Origin: an uncultured Clostridia bacterium
GTDB lineage: Bacteria; Bacillota; Clostridia; Christensenellales; Borkfalkiaceae
Length of the DNA: 64,000 bases
Direction of reading: 5' to 3'
Assembly (NCBI GenBank): GCA_944330115.1
Contig: CALVIN010000003.1
Span: 186,001 to 250,000 of the forward strand
Shown here: positions 18,295-25,882 of the stretch, piece after piece
Position numbering within the stretch: the first letter of the stretch is position 1
Layout: each line of letters starts with the position of its first letter
Program-made: the position numbers and the translations under genes
Notes under the pieces: model-generated
Told to the model about the DNA's origin: nothing
Seen by the model: the letters and a program-made list of their open reading frames with translations, nothing else
The model's database searches: none

Positions 18295-19085
18295 TTTCCG
18301 TGATTTTGGGGGAGCCCTTCTCGCGCGGCGAGCGGTATAGTACCGCCGCGCTCGGTCACCGCTCGGGCTTGCGTTTGCCCTCGCTCATCTCACAATGCGC
18401 AAACAGCGCGTGTGTGCTGTTTGCAGAAATGCATTGTTCGACCCCCTTGCCCCGATTTTAGGGGGGCTCTCATATCATATAATCGGGGCAATTCCCCCTT
18501 TGGTGCGCGAGCGAAGCGCTGCCCTGCCGAGGCTCCCGAAGGGAAACGGCAGATGCGCAGGTATGCGCAAATTGAGACGAGCGGCACATTTCATAGAAAG
18601 GCGGACACCCGCCTTTCGTGTGCCGCGGAGAGGCGAGCAACACACTTCTTCAAACAGTGGACACCCACTGTTTGAGTGTTGCGAGGTGAGCAAACACTCT
18701 ACTTGTGTTTGCGGTGACCGAGCCGATGGCTGCCCTTACCATCGGCGAGAAGTGACATGCCGAGCGAAGCGTGAGGCGTCTCGGGGACGACCAACGAGGC
18801 ACGAGGCGACCCTGCTGCGGCGGGAAACCCGCCTTGCGACGTTATTTTATTTTAGAATTTAATGCCGTGCAGTCGCACGGCATTTTCACCGCAAGGGTGT
18901 AGATGGTGGGTATCGGAGAGAGCGGCTTAACACATTCCCTCGTCTCCCCTTCAGGGGAGGTGGCGCGACGAGCTACGCAAGGAGCGACGAAAGGGTTTTG
19001 AAATTTGCGGCGCATTTTAACCCTTCTGTCGCAGTTGCGCTATAGCGCAACTGCGACATCTCCCCTATAAGGGGAGACGAGAAGG
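18261..19085. repeat. Large mosaic hairpin-repeat block after mnmA
   Basis: Begins with the terminal hairpin TTCACGAAATTCTTCGGC...GCCGAA..TTTCCGTGA, which overlaps the mnmA 3' end. Then follow GGTATAGTACC, CGGTCACCGCTCG, a GTGT-type hairpin (stem GCAAACAGC, 18399-18424), the TTGCCCCGATT/AATCGGGGCAA stem (18447-18491), a CTGCCG/CGGCAG unit (about 18528-18550), two more GTGT-type hairpins with different stems (GAAAGGCGG 18596-18617, CAAACAGTGG 18651-18674), a GCGGGAAACCCGC hairpin, a GCCGTGC hairpin (18862-18883), and CTCCCCTT palindromes (18945, 19060). A long reading frame here is repeat-derived, not a gene. Confidence 0.88.
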
Positions 19086-19171
19086 CGGCACAAATCTAGG
19101 TTGCAAATTTTATATAAGATGCGATAATTGCGGCATATTGCCGTGCCAATTTTAATATTCGGCATATAAAA

Positions 19172-19208
19172 GCGGGAGCGGGGCACAAATTTTGCGCCCC
19201 GCTCCCGC
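19172..19208 (-). terminator. GC-rich hairpin after the GNAT gene
   Basis: Stem GCGGGAGCGGGGC / GCCCCGCTCCCGC, with a second smaller GCCGCCGC/GCGGCGGC hairpin at about 19221-19241. Both lie downstream of the acetyltransferase stop at 19277. The U-tract is weak. Confidence 0.5.
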
Positions 19209-19276
19209 GTTGCTCTTTCCGCGCCGCCGCACAAAATGCGGCGGCGCGGCCCGTTAAATTCCCGTAAAATTTACAT

Positions 19277-19696
19277 TCAGTCGGCCATATCGGTGAAATA
19301 CATGGTTATGCCCTCGGCGTCCTTAAAGCCGAACTGCGCATAAAAGCTCTCCCTGCCCGGGTAGCGGGTGGAGGAATCGACGAGCACTATCTTTAAATAA
19401 TCTTTATAGTGCGCCTTGACCTCCTCCACGAGGCGCGCGCCTATGCCGTGCGCGCGGTAGGCGGGCAGCACGAGCAGGTAGTGCACATATGCCGTCATCA
19501 CGCCGTCGTCCATGGCGCTTGCAAGGGCGACGAGCTTGCCGCTTGCCTCATCGCGCACCGATATTACGTAGTTATACCCGCGCATGGCGCGCACCAGAAG
19601 TTCGGGATACTCGCCCGACGACCACCCCGCAGATAAAAACAGTTCCTTTAATTCCTCGGGAGCAAATTCGTGCTCCTCTCTATAAATTAACCCCAT
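19277..19696 (-). CDS. GNAT-family N-acetyltransferase
   Basis: About 139 aa, single GNAT domain. The core motif VHYLLVLPAYRAHGIGARLVEEVKAHYKD contains the acetyl-CoA-binding pattern (R/Q)xxGxG/A, and the last strand contains SFYAQFGFKDAEGI. Start placed at the ATG 19694-19696, with GAGG seven bases upstream. Substrate unknown; the length and the late FYxxFGF motif resemble small-molecule or protein N-terminal acetyltransferases. Possibly co-transcribed with the DUF697 gene, whose stop is 56 bp upstream. Confidence 0.85.
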   Translation of the reverse strand: MGLIYREEHEFAPEELKELFLSAGWSSGEYPELLVRAMRGYNYVISVRDEASGKLVALASAMDDGVMTAYVHYLLVLPAYRAHGIGARLVEEVKAHYKDYLKIVLVDSSTRYPGRESFYAQFGFKDAEGITMYFTDMAD

Positions 19697-19751
19697 AATA
19701 TGCCTCATTCAACGCAGTTTTTAAGTATTTTTGCCGCCGCCCTGTGCGCAG

Positions 19752-20783
19752 TTACACGGCGGTCTTTCCCGCCTCGCGCGACTTTTTGGGGCGCTTTTTG
19801 AGCTCCTCCTCTATGTCTTCGCACGTCTCTTTCAGCTCCTCCTCGGTGCCCGAAACTTCCACGCCGTCTAAAATGTCCTGCAGGCGGTATTCCTTGTTCA
19901 AATACCTTATCGTCTGAAAGCCTATGACCGCGGTGAGCGTGCCGTTGGTCAGCCCCTGCACAGAGCTGTCGACGAGGGCAGATATGGCCGAGCCGAGGAA
20001 GGGAATGCCCTTTGCAGCATCGCCCATCGTCTTTACTATGCCGTTGCCTATCTTCACCGAGCCGAGGCCGTAGGATATCAGCGAATTGCGCACCACTGCG
20101 CCGAAAATTTTGACGAGGCGCGTATCGGACGGGCGGAAGCCGTATAAAAAGACTATGTCCTTTATAAGCTGTAAATTTACCACTGCGACGAGCGCCGCGT
20201 CGGTGCGCGACTGCTGCGATATGGCCGAGTATGCCGCCGATTTGAGCGCGTAGCGGAATATGTAGTCCTTGGCCGTCTTTTTCACCCTGCCCGAATAGAG
20301 GGCGGTGAGCGAGCGCTTTATGCCCTCGTCGTCGTTTTCGGCAAGGCGGGTGGCGAGCTCGGCAAGTATTGCGTCGTCGTACCAGCCGGCGTTATCCACG
20401 CGCGTGCCGAAGTCGACCATGCGCTCGGCGATAGAGCGGCGCAGCCGCCTGTTGTGCCGCTGGGCCGAGGCCGCGTGCGCGGCGTTTACGTTGGTTTTGA
20501 AGTAGTCCAGCCTGAATATCTTTACGAGCGGCACGATAAAGAGCAGTATGAACAGAATTACCGAAATCCCCGCGGCGGCGTAGCCGGCGTATTCGTTGAT
20601 ATTCCACACCTGCAGAGTTATCGAGAGCAGGCACCACGCGAGGAAAATGCCCACGACGGCGGCTATCACCTTTATCAAAAGGCGCGCGCCCCGCGCATTG
20701 CGGCTTTTGACATATTTTTCTTCGTATTCGTAGATAGTCATCTTGCGTTCTTCACTTCCGCTTGTCTTGCGTTCTTCATTCAT
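19752..20783 (-). CDS. DUF697-type membrane protein
   Basis: About 343 aa. Two adjacent membrane helices near the N-terminus (LLIKVIAAVVGIFLAWCLLSI, YAAAGISVILFILLFIVPLV). A mostly helical region follows, ending in a DUF697-like segment (DAALVAVVNLQLIKDIVFLYGFRP...AVVRNSLISYGLGSVKIGNG..AKGIPFLGSAISALVDSSVQGL). The C-terminus is acidic then Lys-rich. DUF697/YcjF proteins are membrane-associated and of unknown function. The ATG at 20781-20783 uses a GAGGTG site that is itself the end of a repeat element. Confidence 0.7.
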   Translation of the reverse strand: MNEERKTSGSEERKMTIYEYEEKYVKSRNARGARLLIKVIAAVVGIFLAWCLLSITLQVWNINEYAGYAAAGISVILFILLFIVPLVKIFRLDYFKTNVNAAHAASAQRHNRRLRRSIAERMVDFGTRVDNAGWYDDAILAELATRLAENDDEGIKRSLTALYSGRVKKTAKDYIFRYALKSAAYSAISQQSRTDAALVAVVNLQLIKDIVFLYGFRPSDTRLVKIFGAVVRNSLISYGLGSVKIGNGIVKTMGDAAKGIPFLGSAISALVDSSVQGLTNGTLTAVIGFQTIRYLNKEYRLQDILDGVEVSGTEEELKETCEDIEEELKKRPKKSREAGKTAV

Positions 20784-20784
20784 A

Positions 20785-20942
20785 AAACACCTCACGAAAA
20801 TGTCGCGCAGGGAAACCCTGCTTGCGCAAAGTATTTATTTTTTAAATATTCGCCTTATCGGGTACCTCCCCTTTGAGGGGAGGTACTTTGACCGATTGCC
20901 CTCACACCTCGTTAGTTGGGGCATATATGCGGGGCAATTACA
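20785..20942. repeat. Short repeat fragments upstream of the DUF697 gene
   Basis: CTCACGAAAATGTCGCGC joins a GCAGGGAAACCCTGC hairpin (20808-20822). An ACCTCCCCTTTGAGGGGAGG palindrome (20864-20883) and a GTTAGTTGGGGCATATATGC palindrome-family copy (about 20910-20940) follow, the last running up to the rsmI stop codon. Confidence 0.7.
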
Positions 20943-21738
20943 GATCTATGCCGAATTTATACAGTTCGCTCTTTGTCACGCCCCTGTCTTTGGCGGCGCG
21001 CTTTATGGCCTCCTTTTTATCCAGCCCCTGCGCCATGTAGTGCTTTATGTGCTCCACTTCGGTGAGGGAATTGAGCTCGTTGTGCGCCTCGGCCCCGCCG
21101 ATGATCAGCACATACTCCCCCCTCTTTTCGCCGGGCAGCCCCTCCTTTAAGGTGAAGGGCAGCGCCTCTTCGTGTATCTTTGTTATCTCGCGCACGGCGC
21201 AGGCGGGGCGGTCGCCGAACACGGCGTACATATCGGCTATGTACCTGTCGACGTCCTGCGGGGCGGCATGGAAGATGAGCGTTAAGTCGAGCGCGGCGTA
21301 TTTTTCGAGCAGACGGCGGCGCTCGCCCTGCTTATCGGGCAGAAAGCCGAGAAAGGCAAACCGCTCGGAGGGCATCGCCGAGAGTATCAGCGCCGAGAGC
21401 GCGGCATTTGCGCCCGGCACCACCGTATAGGGCACGTCCGCCTCTTTGAGCGCGGCGCACACCTGCCCGCCCGGATCGGATATGACGGGCATGCCGGCAT
21501 CGGATATCACCGCCACCTCGCGCCCCTCGCGCGCCTCGGCAATTATCCGCTCTGCCGCCGAACGCTCGTTGAACTTGTGGCAGGCGACGAGCGGCTTTTT
21601 TATCTCGTACGCGTTGAGCAGTTTGAGCGAGTGGCGCGTGTCCTCGCAGAATATCACGTCGGCCGCACGCAACGTTTCGAGCGCGCGCAGCGATATATCC
21701 TTTAAATTGCCGATGGGCGTTGCAACAAAATATACCAT
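20938..21738 (-). CDS. rsmI: 16S rRNA 2'-O-ribose methyltransferase RsmI
   Basis: 266 aa. It methylates the ribose of C1402 of 16S rRNA. SAM-dependent tetrapyrrole-methylase fold: VATPIGNLKDISLRALETLRAADVIFCEDTRHS at the N-terminus, then the VISDAGMPVISDPG motif, and a small C-terminal helical domain (KKEAIKRAAKDRGVTKSELY). It follows trmN6 with 114 bp between, in the Firmicutes yabB-yabC order. Confidence 0.95.
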   Translation of the reverse strand: MVYFVATPIGNLKDISLRALETLRAADVIFCEDTRHSLKLLNAYEIKKPLVACHKFNERSAAERIIAEAREGREVAVISDAGMPVISDPGGQVCAALKEADVPYTVVPGANAALSALILSAMPSERFAFLGFLPDKQGERRRLLEKYAALDLTLIFHAAPQDVDRYIADMYAVFGDRPACAVREITKIHEEALPFTLKEGLPGEKRGEYVLIIGGAEAHNELNSLTEVEHIKHYMAQGLDKKEAIKRAAKDRGVTKSELYKFGIDL

Positions 21739-21852
21739 ATGTCAGACCAAAAAATATGCGTTAGTTGCGGCATATTGCCGCACCAATTATCTATTCCGCC
21801 GCCCTTGCGGCGTACTTTAATACCGTATTTTACGGCGCGCCGTTTAACTGCC

Positions 21853-22575
21853 TTACGCGCCGCCCGTCGTGCCGCCCGTCGCACCCTCGTTTACGGCAAG
21901 AGGGAGCACCTCCACGCCCTCGCGTCCGCCCTTGGCGGCCTCCACCATGACGAGGTAGGGCTTGCCGCCCTGCCTGCCGCACACAAATTGCATGCGCTTG
22001 GGCTCGAGAGAGCGGCTCTTTAAGCCGTATACCAGTTCGGCCACGCGGTCGGCGCGGTTGATTATGGCGATCCTGCCGCCGAACTTTAAAAGGCGGGCCG
22101 CAACGTCCAGAATTTCGGCGAGGGTTATGGTTATCTCCTTGCGGCAGATTGCCTTTTCGTACGAAATATTTTCAAAGCCGCCGCGCTCATAGGGCGGGTT
22201 GCACAGCACGAGCGAATATCTGCCGTTATATTCCGCGCCTATGTCCTGCACGCGCGCGCACACGGCCGCGGCCTTTGCAAAATTATTGTATTGTATGGTG
22301 CGGGCGCTCATATCGGAGAGGGCGGGCTGCATTTCGTACAGCGTGACCGAGGAGATGTGAGTATTCAGGCACATAAAGTGCAGCCCCACTATGCCGCTGC
22401 CCGCGCAAAAGTCGGCCACGACGTCCCCCTTTTTGCCCTTCACGAATTTTGAGAGCAGCACGCTGTCGGACGTGAAGCGGTAGAGCGAGGTGTTCTGTAT
22501 TATCTTTTTGTCGCCGAAGAGCTCCTCGAGCACTTCGCCCTCTTTGAGCGCGATTTCCATGAGCTCATTATACAT
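21853..22575 (-). CDS. TrmN6-type tRNA/adenine-N6 methyltransferase (YabB-like)
   Basis: About 240 aa. SAM-binding Rossmann methyltransferase: motif I VVADFCAGSGIVGLHF, and the catalytic amino-methylation motif VLCNPPY. The opening (YRFTSDSVLLSKFV) is typical of the TrmN6/YfiC/YabB group that methylates A37 of tRNA-Val; the exact target is inferred. Starts at 22575 (MYNELMEIA) or 22560 (MEIA) are both possible, neither with a strong ribosome site. The C-terminus ends in a Gly/Thr-rich tail (ATGGTTGGA). A short palindrome copy (21757-21790) lies between it and rsmI. Confidence 0.85.
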   Translation of the reverse strand: MYNELMEIALKEGEVLEELFGDKKIIQNTSLYRFTSDSVLLSKFVKGKKGDVVADFCAGSGIVGLHFMCLNTHISSVTLYEMQPALSDMSARTIQYNNFAKAAAVCARVQDIGAEYNGRYSLVLCNPPYERGGFENISYEKAICRKEITITLAEILDVAARLLKFGGRIAIINRADRVAELVYGLKSRSLEPKRMQFVCGRQGGKPYLVMVEAAKGGREGVEVLPLAVNEGATGGTTGGA

Positions 22576-22787
22576 TATGGCGCGCCATTTTGCAACGCAA
22601 ATTTTGTTGGCGGCAGGTGAAAATACGGCAGAGCCGATGTATTTTATCCGCCGCAAATAAATTAACCACATTTTATTTATTTAAAAAAATGCAAATTCCC
22701 ACTTTTTTTATGGGATTTTTTGAGGGGCAAAAGGCAGAAATTTACTCAAAAAACAGGGGCTTGCAGCAAAAAAATGTAATTTTCCCC

Positions 22788-22816
22788 TTTACTTTGCAAA
22801 GCCGGTGTGCTATAAT
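22788..22816 (+). promoter_or_regulatory. Predicted promoter of the ferredoxin gene
   Basis: TTTACT (22788-22793), 17-bp spacer, TATAAT (22811-22816), giving a leader of about 35 nt. Confidence 0.65.
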
Positions 22817-22856
22817 AAATTCACTAAAAGCGTATTATTTAACATGGAGGTATATT

Positions 22857-23030
22857 ATGGCACATGTGATCTCTGACGAATGCGTAATGTGCGGTGCTTG
22901 CGCAGCTACCTGCCCCGTATCCGCCATTTCCGAAGGCGACACCAAGTATGTTGTTGACGCCGATGTTTGCATCGATTGCGGCGCATGCGAAGACGGTTGC
23001 CCCACCGGCGCCATCAAAGCTGCTGACTGA
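22857..23030 (+). CDS. 2[4Fe-4S] ferredoxin
   Basis: 57 aa clostridial-type ferredoxin with two CxxCxxCxxxC motifs: CVMCGACAATC and CIDCGACEDGC. Small soluble low-potential electron carrier of anaerobes. Strong GGAGG site before the ATG, its own promoter and terminator: a single-gene unit, probably highly expressed. It is embedded on the opposite strand between trmN6 and ricT. Confidence 0.97.
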   Translation: MAHVISDECVMCGACAATCPVSAISEGDTKYVVDADVCIDCGACEDGCPTGAIKAAD

Positions 23031-23044
23031 TTTTTGAACAGAAG

Positions 23045-23077
23045 AACGGCGGAGCCATTCGGCTCCGCCGTTTTTTT
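23045..23077 (+). terminator. Rho-independent terminator of the ferredoxin gene
   Basis: ACGGCGGAGCC-ATT-CGGCTCCGCCGT stem followed by seven T, 15 bp after the stop codon. Confidence 0.9.
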
Positions 23078-23085
23078 GTGAAAAA

Positions 23086-23306
23086 ATGCCGTGCGACTGC
23101 ACGGCATTAAGTTTAAAATAAATTAACGTTTCAAGCAGGGTTTCCCTGCGCCGAAAGACCCTATTTGCTGCGGTCAGCAGGCTCACCAAAGGGGGAATTG
23201 CCCCGATTATATGATATGAGAGCCCCTAAAATCGGGGCAAGGGGGAGCTGGCTCCCCAAAAATCACGGAAATTGTTCGGCGTCACCAGCCGAAGAATTTC
23301 GTGAGC
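23086..23306. repeat. Hairpin element downstream of ricT (reverse copy of the 30267 element)
   Basis: Contains a GCCGTGCGACTGCACGGC hairpin, GCAGGGTTTCCCTGC, the TTGCCCCGATT/AATCGGGGCAA stem with GAGAGCCCCTAA in its loop (23198-23240), GGGGGAGCTGGCTCCCC, and a terminal hairpin ending GTGAGC (23301-23306), 3 bp from the ricT stop codon. Closely related, in opposite orientation, to the element at 30267-30551. Confidence 0.88.
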
Positions 23307-23309
23307 CCC

Positions 23310-24179
23310 TTAGTCCAGCAGTTTCTTTATTTCGTCGTCGATGGGTTCGTCGTCCTTTTGTTTTTCGCCGCGGCGCTTGAACTTTAAGTCCTCTACCTTA
23401 TAGTCGCGGTAGGCGGAGTTATCGCCCTTATCTATGCGCACCTTGGCCTCCATTTTGAGCATATTCACGTTTACCACCGTGCCGTCGCCGTCGGGCGTGC
23501 CGACTATGCTGCCCACCTTGGGCATCTTTTTGTATGCCTCGGCATAATACTCGTTTTCGTACGAGAGGCAGCACATCAGCCTGCCGCACAGGCCGGATAT
23601 CTTGCCGGGGTTGAGCGAGAGCCCCTGGTTTTTTGCCATTTTTATGGATACCTTTTTAAAATCGGGCAGGCAGCTTGCGCAGCAGCACTCTCTGCCGCAC
23701 GGGCCGAGGCCGCCTATCATCTTGGTTTCGTCGCGCACGCCTATCTGCCTTAATTCTATCCTTATTCTGAACACCGCCGAGAGATCCTTTACCAGCTCGC
23801 GGAAGTCCACCCTGCCGTCGGCGGTGAAGTAGAATATCACCTTGGTGCCGTCGAAGGTAAATTCGCAGTCGACGAGCTTCATGTCCAGCCCGCGGGCGGC
23901 TATCTTTTCGGCGGCCGTCTTCATGGCGGGGGCGCGCCTCTCCTCGTTGCGGCGCACGGTCTCCTCGTCGCGCTCGGTGGCGGCGCGGAGCACGGGCTTT
24001 AAGGGGGCGACGAGCTCGCTTTCGGGCACTTCGCGCACGGGCATGTGCACCTTGGCGTATTCGACGCCGCGCGCCGTCTCCACCACCACGCCCGAGCCCT
24101 TTTCGAACGTCTTGTCGCCCGGGTCGAAGTAGTAGAGTTTGCCGTTATCTTTAAATTTTACACCGATAATTTTTGCCAT
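23310..24179 (-). CDS. ricT: RicT (YaaT), PSP1-domain Fe-S regulator of RNA maturation
   Basis: 289 aa. The conserved PSP1 core includes the cysteine signature GPCGRECCCASCLPDF and GLCGRLMCCLSYE. In Bacillus, RicT with RicA and RicF forms an Fe-S complex that promotes RNase Y cleavage and affects sporulation and competence. The C-terminus carries an acidic, Lys-rich extension. Its start overlaps the holB stop by 22 bp, so the pair is translationally coupled, as in the Bacillus holB-yaaT order. Confidence 0.93.
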   Translation of the reverse strand: MAKIIGVKFKDNGKLYYFDPGDKTFEKGSGVVVETARGVEYAKVHMPVREVPESELVAPLKPVLRAATERDEETVRRNEERRAPAMKTAAEKIAARGLDMKLVDCEFTFDGTKVIFYFTADGRVDFRELVKDLSAVFRIRIELRQIGVRDETKMIGGLGPCGRECCCASCLPDFKKVSIKMAKNQGLSLNPGKISGLCGRLMCCLSYENEYYAEAYKKMPKVGSIVGTPDGDGTVVNVNMLKMEAKVRIDKGDNSAYRDYKVEDLKFKRRGEKQKDDEPIDDEIKKLLD

Positions 24180-25099
24180 TTATTGTTCTCCTGTATGAGT
24201 GTGAGCATGGCGCCAAATAGCAGCGCCGTAAAGTAAGCATTAAATTTTAAATTGCGCATGGCGGAAGAAAAAACTTCGGCCCCGCGCAGAAGGGCGGGCA
24301 CGCCTTTTGAGGCAAGTATGGTGCTGTTTTCCCCGTCCGCCTTTCCGCACGCACCTGCGCGCGCCGCGGCAAGGCACAGGCGCTGCAATTCGGCAAGCAG
24401 CTGGCGCTTATACTTGCTGCCGCCGTATTTTTGGGATATCAGCCCCGCCTCGCCCTCGTTTTTTACGCACAAAATTTCGAGCGCGGCGGAGTGGATCTCG
24501 GAAAACTGTCCGCGGCAGAGCGCCTCGGCGGTACTGAGCACGCCCCCGCAACTTTCGGCGGCCCTGCGGTTGAGAGCGGCGCCCGGCTGTACTCTTTCGA
24601 GCGCGGCAAATATCTGTTCGGCCGAAAAGAGGGGAATTTCCAAAAGGCGCACGCGCGAGAGTATGGTGGGCAGCACGGGCGAGAGGGTGGTCGCGCCCAA
24701 TATGAACGCCACGCCCTGCGGCGGCTCCTCTATCACCTTTAAAAGCTTGTTCTGCACTATCGCCGTGCACTCTTCAAACGAGCTTATGATATACAGCTTT
24801 TTGTCGCCTGCGGAGGGGCGCATGGCGCAGTCCTCTATCAGGGCCACGGCCGCCTCGGCGTTGAATTTTTTGCCCGGCTCGGGGTATACCTTGCAGTCGG
24901 GATAAGTCCCGCGCAGTATCTGCCCGCCGAGTTTGCTCTCCCTTTCGGCGCCGAAGTAGCGCAGCGCGAATATCATGAGCGCGTCGCGAAGGTAAACATC
25001 GTCCTCAAACGCAACCATGTATGCGTGCGCCAGCCTGCCCGCCTCGGCCTCGCGGCAGAAAATTTTGTATGCAGTTGTGCCCTTTATAAGCTCTTCCAT
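24158..25099 (-). CDS. holB: DNA polymerase III delta' subunit
   Basis: 313 aa. Clamp-loader AAA+ family: RLAHAYMVAFEDD near the N-terminus, YIISSFEECTAIVQNKLLKVIEEPP (Walker B-like and sensor region), TTLSPVLPTILSRVRLLEIP (sensor 1 and SRC-like motif). No classical Walker A loop is seen at the N-terminus and the zinc cysteines are reduced, as in many delta' proteins that do not hydrolyse ATP. Upstream of ricT and downstream of tmk. Confidence 0.88.
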   Translation of the reverse strand: MEELIKGTTAYKIFCREAEAGRLAHAYMVAFEDDVYLRDALMIFALRYFGAERESKLGGQILRGTYPDCKVYPEPGKKFNAEAAVALIEDCAMRPSAGDKKLYIISSFEECTAIVQNKLLKVIEEPPQGVAFILGATTLSPVLPTILSRVRLLEIPLFSAEQIFAALERVQPGAALNRRAAESCGGVLSTAEALCRGQFSEIHSAALEILCVKNEGEAGLISQKYGGSKYKRQLLAELQRLCLAAARAGACGKADGENSTILASKGVPALLRGAEVFSSAMRNLKFNAYFTALLFGAMLTLIQENNKWQKLSV

Positions 25100-25258
25100 G
25101 CCGCTTTTTACGGCGCAGGCGCGCCGCCCGTTTTTTTGATTTTTATTTTTTTATTTTTGCCGCAATTTATTTTATTTATTATTTATTTTTTAATTAAAAA
25201 TAAAATTAAAATTAAAATTAAAATAACAGCAAAATATAAAATAAATTAAAATATAAAT

Positions 25259-25882
25259 TTAAATAAGTTTTTTATTTTTTAATATTTTATATATATTTTC
25301 GGCGGTGTCCCACTTGCTGCCGCCGCACTCCACCTTTACTATCCTTTCGGGGTAGCGCTCGGCAAGTTTAAGGTAGCCCTCATACACCTTTTGGTGAAAC
25401 CCAAGGCCGAGCTGCTCTATCCTGTCGCCGCGGTCGGCGCCGTGCTTGCGCTCGAATGCCGCCTTTGGCGAGATATTCAGAAACAGCGTTATATCGGGGC
25501 GGAAGTCGCGCAGGGCGAAGCTGTTTATGTTGTTTATAAATTCCATGCCCAGCCCCCTGGCGTAGCCCTGATAGGCGAGGGAGGAATCGACGAACCTGTC
25601 GCACAAAACGAGCTTGCCGCCCTCAAGTTCGGGCTGCACTTTTTCGCGCAGGTGCTGCGCGCGGGCGGCGGCATACAGCAGCGCCTCGCACTCGTCGCAC
25701 ATGGCGGTGTTTTTGCCGTTTAAAATTATGGCGCGTATCTGTTCGGCGATGTCGCTCCCGCCCGGTTCGCGCGTGACTATGTGGGAAATACCCTCTTTTT
25801 TGAGCCGCTCGGAGAGCAGCCTTATCTGCGTGGACTTGCCGGAGCCCTCGCAACCTTCAAAAGTTATAAATCTGCCCTTCAT
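25259..25882 (-). CDS. tmk: Thymidylate kinase
   Basis: 207 aa. dTMP to dTDP phosphorylation. P-loop FEGCEGSGKST, the DR motif LCDRFVDSSLAYQG, and the lid/substrate region TREPGGSDIAEQIR. Its ATG overlaps the stop of the upstream PLP-decarboxylase gene by 4 bp (ATGA), implying coupling. A 160-bp, nearly pure A/T spacer separates it from holB, where Firmicutes usually have yaaQ and yaaR. Confidence 0.96.
   Translation of the reverse strand: MKGRFITFEGCEGSGKSTQIRLLSERLKKEGISHIVTREPGGSDIAEQIRAIILNGKNTAMCDECEALLYAAARAQHLREKVQPELEGGKLVLCDRFVDSSLAYQGYARGLGMEFINNINSFALRDFRPDITLFLNISPKAAFERKHGADRGDRIEQLGLGFHQKVYEGYLKLAERYPERIVKVECGGSKWDTAENIYKILKNKKLI

Noticed and set aside
18395-18862. 155-codon frame after mnmA
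   Set aside because: Lies wholly in hairpin repeats that recur at 60.3 kb and elsewhere; composition is repeat-driven and there is no ribosome site.
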